Positions 49,311-58,634 of a stretch of 64,000 nt of DNA are shown here, in pieces. How positions within the stretch are numbered: the stretch's first letter is position 1; each line of letters opens with the position of its first letter. Source of the DNA: Magnetospirillum sp. 15-1 (GTDB lineage: Bacteria > Pseudomonadota > Alphaproteobacteria > Rhodospirillales > Magnetospirillaceae). The notes under the pieces are model-generated. The model worked only from the letters and a program-made list of their open reading frames with translations. It ran no database searches and was not told where the DNA came from. The translations under genes were made by a program, and so were the position numbers. The stretch covers positions 62,001 through 126,000 of the forward strand of contig NZ_FXXN01000016.1 in NCBI RefSeq assembly GCF_900184795.1. The letters run 5' to 3'.

Positions 49311-49389
49311 GCATACGAATCCGCCCCACATAAAGCTAGGGCTATCTCAAATAAAGCCTATGGAGTCCCGCTTAAAGGCAGAACCGACA
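49311..49389. repeat. Transposon right end with two TnsB-type binding repeats
   Basis: The right tip reads TGTCGG on the minus strand. TTTAAGCGGGACTC (minus strand, 49376-49363) begins 13 bases from the tip, matching the left end's position. TTTATGTGGGGCGG (49334-49321) is a second, related site. The shared core is about TANNYGGGRC. Confidence 0.8.
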
Positions 49390-49394
49390 ACCAC
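49390..49394. repeat. Target-site duplication ACCAC, right copy
   Basis: ACCAC directly follows the ACA tip and is identical to the five bases preceding the left tip at 36953-36957. Confidence 0.9.
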
Positions 49395-50102
49395 GTCGGG
49401 CGCGTGGCCGAACACCTGGGTGTACTTGGCGACCGAGGCGTGGAAATCGCCCTCGTACTTGACGCGGCGCTCCTTGGCCACCTGCAGGCGCTGCTTGGCC
49501 GCCAGCACGTCCGAGGCGATGCCCGAACCCTTCTGGACGCGCTCATCCTCCAGGTTCTGCTGCTCGGCGAGCTTGCGTTCGTTCTCCCGCGACAGGGCCA
49601 CCAGCTTGGTGTTGCGCATGACGTCGAGATAGGCGACGGCGCCTTCCAGCAGGGCCGCCTGCCGGGTGCCGCGCAGGTCGGATTCGGAAATGCGGCGGCT
49701 GGTCTTGGCCGAGTCCACGGCGGAATCGGTGGCGAAGCCGTCGAAGATCTTTTGGGTGACGGTCAAGCCGCTGGTATTGCGCTTGTCCAGGAAGGCCTTG
49801 CCCTGGATACCGCGCCGGTCGGGGCTGTCGATGTATTCGTGGCCCTGGTCGCCGGTGAGCTTGACGGTCGGCAGGTATCCGGCGCGGGCGCCGCGGATGC
49901 CTTCGTCGGCGGAGTTCACCCCCTTCATCTTGGCCTGGATCTGGGGATGGTTGGCGACCAGGTCGCGCATCTCCTCCTCCAGGGTTCCGGCCATGGCCGG
50001 CGTCCAGCAGCCGGCTAGGATGGTGGTGACCATAGCCCAATGCTTGAGCTTCGAAAGCTTAATGGTAGTGTTTTCCGACGTCTGCACGCGGCTAGCCCCC
50101 AA
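49390..50102 (-). pseudogene. N-terminal part of interrupted TolC-family outer membrane efflux gene
   Basis: This piece encodes a signal peptide (AMVTTILAGCWTPAMAG) and the first TolC repeat (EEEMRDLVANHPQIQAKMKG, YLPTVKLTGDQG, TVTQKIFDGF), ending VFGHAPDVV at the transposon junction. In the present DNA the frame runs into the transposon and stops at 49347, so only a truncated half-channel would be made. The start is uncertain: TTG 50102, GTG 50087 and ATG 50033 are in frame. The 3' part is at 36055-36957. The family exports proteins or drugs as the outer-membrane partner of type I systems. Confidence 0.9.
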
Positions 50103-50183
50103 TGTACGGCTCTGATATACACTGAATTATCTATTTTGTGAATCAGGTTAAGTGCCCCCAGGTTCTAATTTCGGGTGGATGAA

Positions 50184-51917
50184 ATGGCTGGCTTGGATAT
50201 GGAAGACGAGCGATTTCTTGCTTATCTGGCCGAGCGGCTGCCCGGTGATCCGGAAGTCCTGTCGCGCCTTGCGGTGACGCGGGTGCGCCTGGGCGCCCTG
50301 GACGGTGCCGCCGCCGCCGCCGAGCGGGCGGTGGAACTGGCGCCGGGTCTGGCCGAGGCCCATGCCGCCCTCGGCCTGGTGGTGGCCCGGACCCAAAGGG
50401 TGGCGGAGGCACGGGCCAGCCTGGAGCGGGCGGTCCAGCTCAACCCCAATCTGGGTTTGGCCTGGATGTATCTGGGCGAGGTGCTGTCCCTGGCGCCCGG
50501 GCAGCCCCAGGCGGGGCTGGATGCGCTTCGCCGGGCCTGCGGCCTGATGCCGCGCGACCCCCGCCCCCTGAACGCCCTGGCCGGGGCGATGATGGCGTGC
50601 AAGCAATACGAGGACGCTCTCGGCGTCTATCGCGCCGCCACGGCGGCCGCGACCGATCCCAGCCCCGCCGACATGCTGAACAACATGGGAGTGGCGCTGG
50701 AGCGCCTGGAGCGGCGCGAGGAGGCGGTGGCCATGATCCGCTCGGCCTCGCTGATCCGGCCCGATTCTCCGGCCATCCAGGACAATCTGGGCAATTCCCT
50801 GCTGGGCACCGCGCGGGCCGAGGAGGCCGAGGTCTGCCATCGCCGGGCCTTGGCCCTGGGTGCCAAGGGAGGCGAGACCTGGAGCAATCTGGGCAATTCC
50901 CTGCATCGCCAGGGGCGGTTGGACGAGGCCGATGCCGCCTATCGCCGCGCCATCCAGATCAATCCCGACGGCGCCAAGTTCCACACCAATCTGGCCCTCA
51001 ACCTTCTGCTGTCCGGCCGGATGGAGGAGGGGTGGCGGGAATACGAGTGGCGCTGGCGCGATCATCCGAACCTGCCGGCCTACCTGACCGATCGCGTCTG
51101 GAAGGGCGAGGCGTTGCCGCCCGACCTGCCCGCCGGCGGCACGCTGCTGCTGCAGGCGGAACAGGGCTATGGCGATACGCTGCAATTCGTCCGCTATGTC
51201 CCGCTGCTCAAGGCGCGCGGCGTCACCCGGGTGGTGCTGGCCAGCCAGCCCGAACTGGTCCGCCTGATGGAGACCGCTCCCGGTCTGGATCAGGTGGTGG
51301 GGGAGGCCGGTCCGCTGCCGCCCTTCGACAAGGCCCTGACGCTGCTGTCGCTGCCGGGCTTGCTGGCCGACCTTCCCGCGCCGGCTCCGCCGCCCTACCT
51401 TTCGGTGCCCGCGGGCGTCCAGGTGCGTCTGCCCGACGCCCCCGCGGGAACCCTCAAGGTCGGCCTCGCCTGGGCCGGACGCCCCACCCACGGCGACGAC
51501 TGGAACCGTTCGATTCCCGCCCGCATGCTCGATCCCATTCTCGACGTGCCCGGCGTCGCCTTCTATTCCCTGCAGCGCGGCGCGGTGATGCCCAGGCTGG
51601 GGCGGCCGCCCATCGACAAGCTGTTGGAGGCTGCCGACCTCTGCGCCGATTTCTGCGACACCGCCGCCATGTTGCGGGACCTGGACCTGATCATCTCGGT
51701 GGATACCGCCGTGGTGCATCTGGCCGGCGCCATGGGCAAGCCGGTATGGCTGTTGCTGCCGGCCGTGCCCGACTTCCGCTGGCGCATGGAGGGCGACACC
51801 TCCGAATGGTATCCCGCCTTCCGCCTGTTCCGTCGCAGGTCCCAGTCGGGATGGGAAGTGCCCATCGCCCGTGTCGCCGAAGCATTGCGCGCCGAGACGG
51901 CCTTCACGTCAACCTGA
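50184..51917 (+). CDS. TPR-repeat protein with glycosyltransferase-9-like C-terminal domain
   Basis: The 577-residue protein has about seven tetratricopeptide repeats in residues 10-270 (for example AHAALGLVVARTQRVAEARA and WSNLGNSLHRQGRLDEADAA). A C-terminal domain follows with LQAEQGYGDTLQFVRYVPLL, KVGLAWAGRPTHGDDWNRS and LDLIISVDTAVVHLAGAMGKP, the pattern of ADP-heptose/GT9-type transferases seen in many alphaproteobacterial TPR proteins. Acceptor and donor are unknown; it may act on envelope glycans or be a scaffold. ATG 50184 is preferred to GTG 50175, with GGGTGGA upstream. A perfect palindrome follows. Confidence 0.82.
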   Translation: MAGLDMEDERFLAYLAERLPGDPEVLSRLAVTRVRLGALDGAAAAAERAVELAPGLAEAHAALGLVVARTQRVAEARASLERAVQLNPNLGLAWMYLGEVLSLAPGQPQAGLDALRRACGLMPRDPRPLNALAGAMMACKQYEDALGVYRAATAAATDPSPADMLNNMGVALERLERREEAVAMIRSASLIRPDSPAIQDNLGNSLLGTARAEEAEVCHRRALALGAKGGETWSNLGNSLHRQGRLDEADAAYRRAIQINPDGAKFHTNLALNLLLSGRMEEGWREYEWRWRDHPNLPAYLTDRVWKGEALPPDLPAGGTLLLQAEQGYGDTLQFVRYVPLLKARGVTRVVLASQPELVRLMETAPGLDQVVGEAGPLPPFDKALTLLSLPGLLADLPAPAPPPYLSVPAGVQVRLPDAPAGTLKVGLAWAGRPTHGDDWNRSIPARMLDPILDVPGVAFYSLQRGAVMPRLGRPPIDKLLEAADLCADFCDTAAMLRDLDLIISVDTAVVHLAGAMGKPVWLLLPAVPDFRWRMEGDTSEWYPAFRLFRRRSQSGWEVPIARVAEALRAETAFTST

Positions 51918-51960
51918 CCCGCCCATCGCCGGGAATCACGGTGCTTTGGGCGCGAATTTT

Positions 51961-51996
51961 CCCGCCCCCGACGGGTCATGACCCGTCGGGGGCGGG
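51961..51996. terminator. 36-base perfect palindrome after the TPR gene
   Basis: The arm CCCGCCCCCGACGGGTCA is followed without a loop by its exact complement, giving an 18-bp perfect dyad. TTTT precedes it and TTTCTTC follows within five bases. It is probably a strong (bidirectional) terminator; its perfection without spacer is unusual. Confidence 0.65.
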
Positions 51997-52150
51997 ACGC
52001 TTTCTTCATAACGCGCAAAGTGCTTGCTGTATACAATCTCAGCATGCAATCTATATGCATGCATCCGTTGCGTTGCGCTTATCTATACTAAATAACGCGT
52101 AAAACGTGCTGAGATGCTCGGACTGAAGGATTGGATTAGGCGCGAATGGC

Positions 52151-52813
52151 ATGACCCGGGTGCGCAGGCCCAACGACCCTACGGAATTGTCGGCGGCGGA
52201 ATGGGTCCGCCAGCAGCTTATCGACGACATCGTCGCCGGCCGCCTGTTGCCGGGAGAGAAGCTGTGCGAGGTGAAGATCGCCTTGCGGCTGGGATGTTCC
52301 CGCACGCCGGTGCGCGAGGCGTTCCGGCATCTGGGCGCCTTGGGTCTGGCCCAATTCGAGAAGAATCGCGGTGGCAACGTGGTGCGGCTGGAACGCGCCA
52401 TGATGCTCGAATTATTCGAGGGCCTGGCGGAGATATCCGCCGCCTGCGCCGGTCTTGCCGCGTCGCGCGCCGAGGCTCTGCGCCTGACGCTGGCCGAGCG
52501 GGACTGGCCGCACGCCGCCGTACCGGCCGGCACCGGCGGCGAGAACGATCTGTTTTCCACCCTGTTCGCCATCTGCGGCAACCGGCTGCTGTCGGAGGCG
52601 GGCACGACCATCCGCTGCCGGCTGCTGCCCTACTGGCGGCTGATGGGCAAGGCGGCGGACGAGTGGCAGGCCCTTGGCTGCGGCGGGCAGGCCGAGGCGA
52701 TCCGCGTCATGGTGGCCGGGGACGACCGGGCCTCGCGGCGGACCATGCGGGCCTTCGTCATGATGGCCCGGGATCAGGCGGTGCGGGGATTGCCGCATTC
52801 CATTCTGCCCTGA
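52151..52813 (+). CDS. GntR-family (FadR-like) transcriptional regulator
   Basis: The 220-residue product has a GntR winged HTH (WVRQQLIDDIVAGRLLPGEK, then LGCSRTPVREAFRHLGALGL). A shortened FCD-like helical ligand domain follows. It would bind DNA in response to a small carboxylate; the ligand is unknown. The region upstream (52025-52070) holds several short dyads, including ATGCATGCAT at 52055-52064, which could be its own operator. ATG 52151 is chosen for the family N-terminus; there is no strong ribosome site. Confidence 0.8.
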   Translation: MTRVRRPNDPTELSAAEWVRQQLIDDIVAGRLLPGEKLCEVKIALRLGCSRTPVREAFRHLGALGLAQFEKNRGGNVVRLERAMMLELFEGLAEISAACAGLAASRAEALRLTLAERDWPHAAVPAGTGGENDLFSTLFAICGNRLLSEAGTTIRCRLLPYWRLMGKAADEWQALGCGGQAEAIRVMVAGDDRASRRTMRAFVMMARDQAVRGLPHSILP

Positions 52814-52938
52814 CCGGCGCTCCCTGTTTCCCGGCTCCGGAGACGATCCTGTCCTAAGGGTTGGACCCCATTGTGGCCGATTGCCGCCGTGACCATCTTT
52901 CCCATTGGGAATGGGCGCAGATGTGAAGGGTCCGTGGA

Positions 52939-53985
52939 GTGTCGGAAAACCGAGACATGTCGGCCGACACGGCCTTGCGTAAGAGCGAGGAGCGCTTTCG
53001 CCGGGTGGTGGAGGCGGCGCCCAACGCCATGGTGATGGTCAATGCCGCCGGGGTCATCGAGATGGTCAACGCCCAGGCGGAGCGGGTGTTCGGCTATGCC
53101 CGCGAGGAGATGCTGGGCCAGTCGGTGGAAATCCTGGTCCCCGACCGCTTCCGCCACGCCCATCCCGATTTGCGCGCCACCTTCAACGTCGATCCCCGCT
53201 CGCGGCCCATGGGGGCGGGGCGTGACCTCAACGCGAGGCGCAAGGATGGCAGCGAATTCCCGGTGGAGATCGGCCTCAATCCCATCGACACCGAGGACGG
53301 CCCCATGGTGCTGTCGGCCATCGTCGATATTTCCGACCGCAAGCAGAAGGAGGAGAAGATTCGGGCGGCCCTGCGGGAAAAGGAAATTCTGCTGGGCGAG
53401 ATCCACCATCGGGTCAAGAACAACCTGCAGATCGTCGACAGCCTTCTCGACCTGCAATTGTCCAAGCTGGACGATCCCGTGGTCGCCGGCATGCTGCGCG
53501 ACAGTCAGAGCCGTATCCGCTCCATGGTGCTGATCCACCAGACCCTGTACCAGTCCAAGGACTTCGCCCGGGTGGATTTCGCCGCCTTCCTGGACTCGCT
53601 GATCCCGACCCTGGTGGCCTCGTACGGGCTGGATTCCAACCGCATCACCCTGTCCCTCGAGGTCAAGGACGTGCAACTGCCGCTCAGCACCGCCATACCC
53701 TGCGGCCTGATCGTCAACGAACTGGTGACCAACGTGTTCAAGCACGCCTTTCCCGACGGGCGGAGCGGCGGCATCTGGGTGAGTCTGGCCGGTACAGAGG
53801 ATAATCAGGTGGATCTCAGCGTGTCCGACGACGGCATCGGCCTGCCGTCCGACCTGGAACTGGAGAATGCCACCACGCTGGGCCTGCAACTGGTCTGTCT
53901 GCTGGCCGATCAGGTGGGGGGAAGCATCCGTATCGAACGGGCGTCCCCGACCCGCTTCCGGCTGCGCTTTCCCATCCAACGGTGA
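52939..53985 (+). CDS. PAS domain sensor histidine kinase (HisKA_2 type)
   Basis: This 348-residue soluble kinase has an N-terminal PAS domain ([20 protein letters not shown] through DISDRKQ) and a HisKA_2 dimerisation helix with the phospho-acceptor His in [18 protein letters not shown]. An ATPase domain follows ([23 protein letters not shown]). The signal is unknown; no membrane segment is present. The GTG at 52939 has AAGGG upstream. The next gene, a response-regulator-type cyclase/phosphodiesterase, starts 17 bases after its stop and is the likely phosphate acceptor. Confidence 0.9.
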   Translation: MSENRDMSADTALRKSEERFRRVVEAAPNAMVMVNAAGVIEMVNAQAERVFGYAREEMLGQSVEILVPDRFRHAHPDLRATFNVDPRSRPMGAGRDLNARRKDGSEFPVEIGLNPIDTEDGPMVLSAIVDISDRKQKEEKIRAALREKEILLGEIHHRVKNNLQIVDSLLDLQLSKLDDPVVAGMLRDSQSRIRSMVLIHQTLYQSKDFARVDFAAFLDSLIPTLVASYGLDSNRITLSLEVKDVQLPLSTAIPCGLIVNELVTNVFKHAFPDGRSGGIWVSLAGTEDNQVDLSVSDDGIGLPSDLELENATTLGLQLVCLLADQVGGSIRIERASPTRFRLRFPIQR

Positions 53986-54001
53986 CGGAAGGACCCTCCC
54001 C

Positions 54002-56443
54002 ATGCCCGCGATACAGATCATGGTGGTCGAGGACGAGCGGATCGTCGCCCTGCACCTGCGGCACCAACTGCTGAAGCTGGGCTACGACGTGGTGTTCATC
54101 GCTTCGTCCGGCGAGCAGGTCCTGCGGCAGATTCAAAACCTGAAGCCCGACGTGATCCTGATGGACATCCATATCGAGGGTGATCTGGACGGTATCGAGA
54201 CGGTGGCGCGGTTGCCGGCCGATCTGCGCATCCCGGTCATCTACCTGACCGCCTATTCCGAGGAGGCCATCCTGGTGCGGGCGCGGGCCACCAAGCCGTT
54301 CGGTTTCCTGCTCAAGCCGTTCTCCGAGCGCGAGCTGCACGCCACCATCCAGATGGCGCTCGAGCGCCGCAACGTGGAGGAGGCGTTGCGCGACAGCGAG
54401 GAGCACCTGACCCTGGCGCTCGACGCCGCCGGCATGGGAGCCTGGGAGGTGGACGCCCATTCCCGCCGCATCGTCCGCGCCGGCCACATCGAACGGGTGT
54501 TCGGCTATGTCGGGCAAGGGTTCGTCGGCAGCCTGGATCATTTTCTCGAGCATGTGGTCGAGGACGACCGCGTGGTCCTGGCCCGGGCCTACGAGCGCCT
54601 GCTGAGCGAAAGCGCCCCCTTGCAGGTGGAGTTCCGCGGCATCCGCTCGGACGGCAGCGTGCGCTGGCTGCGCGCCCAGGGCAAATCCATCCCGCCCCGG
54701 GCCGAGCGCCCGCAGCGCATCATCGGCGTGCTGCAGGACGTCAGCGACCACAAGGCCGCCGAGGATCGCCAGCGTCAGGCGCTGACCGTGTTCGAGGCGA
54801 CCCGCGATGGCCTGCTGATCCTCGATCCCCTGCTGCGGGTGGTTACCGTCAATCCCGGCTACTGCGCCATCACCGGCTACGATGAGGCCGAGTTGCTGGG
54901 CCGCCGCCCGCACATGCTGGAAGACGGGGCGCAGTCGCCCGAACTGCACGGGCAGATCATGGAGGCGCTGAGCGAGGGCGGACGCTGGCGGGGCGAGATC
55001 GAGGCGCGGCACCGCGACGGCGAGGCCCTGCCGCTGCTGATGAACATCGCCGCCGTGCGCAGCGAGCGCGACAGCGTGGTGCATTACGTGGCGGCCTTCA
55101 CCGACCTGACGGCCATCCGCGCCGCCGAGGAACGCCTCCAGCATCTGGCCCATTACGACCCGCTCACCGACCTGCCCAACCGGCTGCTGGCCGCCGACCG
55201 GCTGGATCATGCCATGGAGCGCTGCCGCCGCGACCGGCGGACCCTGGCGGTGCTGTTCGTCGACCTGGATTACTTCAAGCGCATCAACGACACCCTGGGG
55301 CACAGCGTCGGCGACACGGTGCTGAAGACCGTGGCGCAGCGCATGCGCGGCGCGGTGCGGGCCGAGGACACCGTGGCGCGGCTGGGCGGCGACGAGTTCA
55401 TGGTGATCCTGGAACAGGCGGAAAGCCCCGACGACATCGCCGCCGTCGCCATGAAGATCCGCGCGGCGGTGACCCTGCCCATCATGGTCAACGGCCGCGA
55501 GTTGGCCACCTCGGCCAGCATCGGCATCAGCCTGTTCCCCGATGACGGCCAAACGCGGGAAAGCCTGATCCAGGCGGCCGACACCGCCATGTACGCCGCC
55601 AAGGAGACCGGGCGGAACGGTTACGCCTTCTACACCCGGGAAATGACCGAGCGGGTGATCCTGGCGGCGTCATCGGACAAGGATGTGCGCCGCGCCCTGG
55701 CCGAGAACGAACTGGTCCTGTTCTACCAGCCCCAGATCGCGCTGGAGACCGGCCGGGTGGAGGGCGTCGAGGCCCTGATCCGCTGGCGGCATCCCGGCCG
55801 GGGACTGCTCGGCCCGGCGGAAATCATCCCGGCGGCCGAGCGGGGCGGCTTCATCATCGATATCGGCGACTGGGTGGTGGCGGAGGCCTGCCGTCAGATC
55901 CGCGCCTGGCAGGATTTGGGGCTGCCGCCCATCCGCGTGGCGGTCAACGCCTCGGCCCAGCAGATGCGCAACGGCCGCCTGCTGCGGGCGGTGGAGGGCG
56001 CCCTGGCCAATACCGGCATCTCTCCCGACAGCCTGGAAATCGAGATCACCGAAAGCATGCTGCAGAACGAGGACGAGTGCATCGCCACCCTGCACGCCCT
56101 GAAGCGGCTGGGGGTCACCCTGGCCATCGATGATTTCGGCACCGGCTATTCCTGCCTCAGTTCGCTGAAAAGCCTGCCGATCCAGCGCCTCAAGATCGAC
56201 CGCGCCTTCATCCAGGGCATCCCCGAGGACCTCAACGACATGGCCATCGCCGAGGCGATCATTGCCATGGCCCACCGGCTGCGCCTCAGCGTGGTGGCCG
56301 AGGGGGTGGAGACCGAGGCTCACATGGACTTTCTCCGCGTCCTGGGCTGCGAGGGCGTGCAAGGCTTCTTCCACGCCCGGCCCATGCCGGCATCGGAGAT
56401 TCCCGGCTTCGTGACTGGGCGGAAACCCGAGGGTGCCACATGA
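54002..56443 (+). CDS. Response regulator-PAS-GGDEF-EAL c-di-GMP protein
   Basis: The 813-residue protein has a receiver domain ([20 protein letters not shown], phospho-Asp in [10 protein letters not shown], Lys in LKPFSEREL). Two PAS domains (about 135-250 and 260-375), a GGDEF domain (intact [11 protein letters not shown]) and a C-terminal EAL domain ([28 protein letters not shown]) follow. Both cyclase and phosphodiesterase motifs are intact, so direction of activity is unknown. It would convert the phosphorylation signal of the upstream kinase into a c-di-GMP level. ATG 54002 has GGAAGGA upstream. Confidence 0.93.
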   Translation: MPAIQIMVVEDERIVALHLRHQLLKLGYDVVFIASSGEQVLRQIQNLKPDVILMDIHIEGDLDGIETVARLPADLRIPVIYLTAYSEEAILVRARATKPFGFLLKPFSERELHATIQMALERRNVEEALRDSEEHLTLALDAAGMGAWEVDAHSRRIVRAGHIERVFGYVGQGFVGSLDHFLEHVVEDDRVVLARAYERLLSESAPLQVEFRGIRSDGSVRWLRAQGKSIPPRAERPQRIIGVLQDVSDHKAAEDRQRQALTVFEATRDGLLILDPLLRVVTVNPGYCAITGYDEAELLGRRPHMLEDGAQSPELHGQIMEALSEGGRWRGEIEARHRDGEALPLLMNIAAVRSERDSVVHYVAAFTDLTAIRAAEERLQHLAHYDPLTDLPNRLLAADRLDHAMERCRRDRRTLAVLFVDLDYFKRINDTLGHSVGDTVLKTVAQRMRGAVRAEDTVARLGGDEFMVILEQAESPDDIAAVAMKIRAAVTLPIMVNGRELATSASIGISLFPDDGQTRESLIQAADTAMYAAKETGRNGYAFYTREMTERVILAASSDKDVRRALAENELVLFYQPQIALETGRVEGVEALIRWRHPGRGLLGPAEIIPAAERGGFIIDIGDWVVAEACRQIRAWQDLGLPPIRVAVNASAQQMRNGRLLRAVEGALANTGISPDSLEIEITESMLQNEDECIATLHALKRLGVTLAIDDFGTGYSCLSSLKSLPIQRLKIDRAFIQGIPEDLNDMAIAEAIIAMAHRLRLSVVAEGVETEAHMDFLRVLGCEGVQGFFHARPMPASEIPGFVTGRKPEGAT

Positions 56444-56585
56444 CGGAAGCGGTGGTGAAAAATCCTTTTTTCCCAGTGGGTTCCCCTCGTCGACGCGGAA
56501 AATTCGACCAAGGTCGCATGGAAAGGCCGTGGCGCTCGCGCTATTCCTGAACCGTTGCCATTGCACGGTCCACGAAGGAGCCACC

Positions 56586-58106
<1,521 letters not shown>

Positions 58107-58203
58107 TCGGGCCTTCCCATCCTTCCATGCCTGGACGCGCCCGATCTTCCCCGGGCGCGTCCTTTTTTGTTGGAGAGAGCCCCCCTTTTTCTTGGAGAGA
58201 GCC

Positions 58204-58590
58204 ATGGTCGACCGCGTCATCGCCACCCCCGCCACCCTGGAGCTGATCGAGCGCCTCAGGACCCGGTATGGAGCCCTGTTCTTTCACCAGTCGGGCGGCT
58301 GCTGCGACAACAGCGCCGCCAATTGCTTCCTGCCCGGCGAACTGACGCTGGGAGCCGGCGACGTCTTCCTGGGCGAGATCGGCGGCTGCCCCTTCTACAT
58401 GGGCAAGGCCCAGTTCGAGTATTGGAAGCACACCCAGTTGATCATCGACGTTATCGACGGCCATGGCGGGACGTTCTCGCTGGAAGGGCCGGAAGGCAAG
58501 GCGTTCCATACCCGCTCGCGGGTATTCACCGACCAGGAGATGGCGGAACTGGACCGCCAGGGGCCGCCACCGGTGGGGCCGTTCGGTTGA
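58204..58590 (+). CDS. DUF779 domain protein associated with aldehyde dehydrogenase
   Basis: The 128-residue protein has the DUF779 core, with QSGGCCDNSAANCF (conserved Cys pair) and EIGGCPFYMGKAQFEYWKHT. DUF779 genes commonly follow acetaldehyde dehydrogenase genes but their function is not established; the Cys could bind metal or aldehyde adducts. ATG 58204 follows GGAGAGAGCC; an upstream in-frame ATG at 58192 has the same repeat sequence before it. It lies 97 bases after the dehydrogenase. Confidence 0.85.
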   Translation: MVDRVIATPATLELIERLRTRYGALFFHQSGGCCDNSAANCFLPGELTLGAGDVFLGEIGGCPFYMGKAQFEYWKHTQLIIDVIDGHGGTFSLEGPEGKAFHTRSRVFTDQEMAELDRQGPPPVGPFG

Positions 58591-58634
58591 TATGAGAGAA
58601 TGATGCGGGCGGAACCGCCCGCATCACGCGCCGG

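Larger units (their letters stand above)
36958..49389. mobile_element. Tn7-like transposon (12,432 bp) with TniQ, TnsA, TnsB, TniB/TnsC and a defence-type cargo
   Basis: The element begins TGTCGG at 36958 and ends CCGACA at 49389. It is flanked by the direct repeat ACCAC (36953-36957 and 49390-49394), the 5-bp duplication expected of Tn7/Tn5053-type DDE transposition. Excision with one repeat rejoins a tolC gene in frame. All four transposition genes read leftward from the right end: tniQ, tnsA, tnsB (frameshifted), tniB/tnsC. Cargo occupies 37292-44073. No TnsE, resolvase, Cas gene or CRISPR array is present. The tnsB frameshift suggests it may now be immobile. Confidence 0.93.

Noticed and set aside
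36958-49389. CRISPR-associated transposon (CAST)
   Set aside because: No cas gene, no repeat array and no guide-like repeat is seen; TniQ is the long type and lacks Cascade partners.
56444-56585. Sigma-54 promoter before the aldehyde dehydrogenase
   Set aside because: No TGGCAC-N5-TTGC match could be found; only partial GG/GC dinucleotides.
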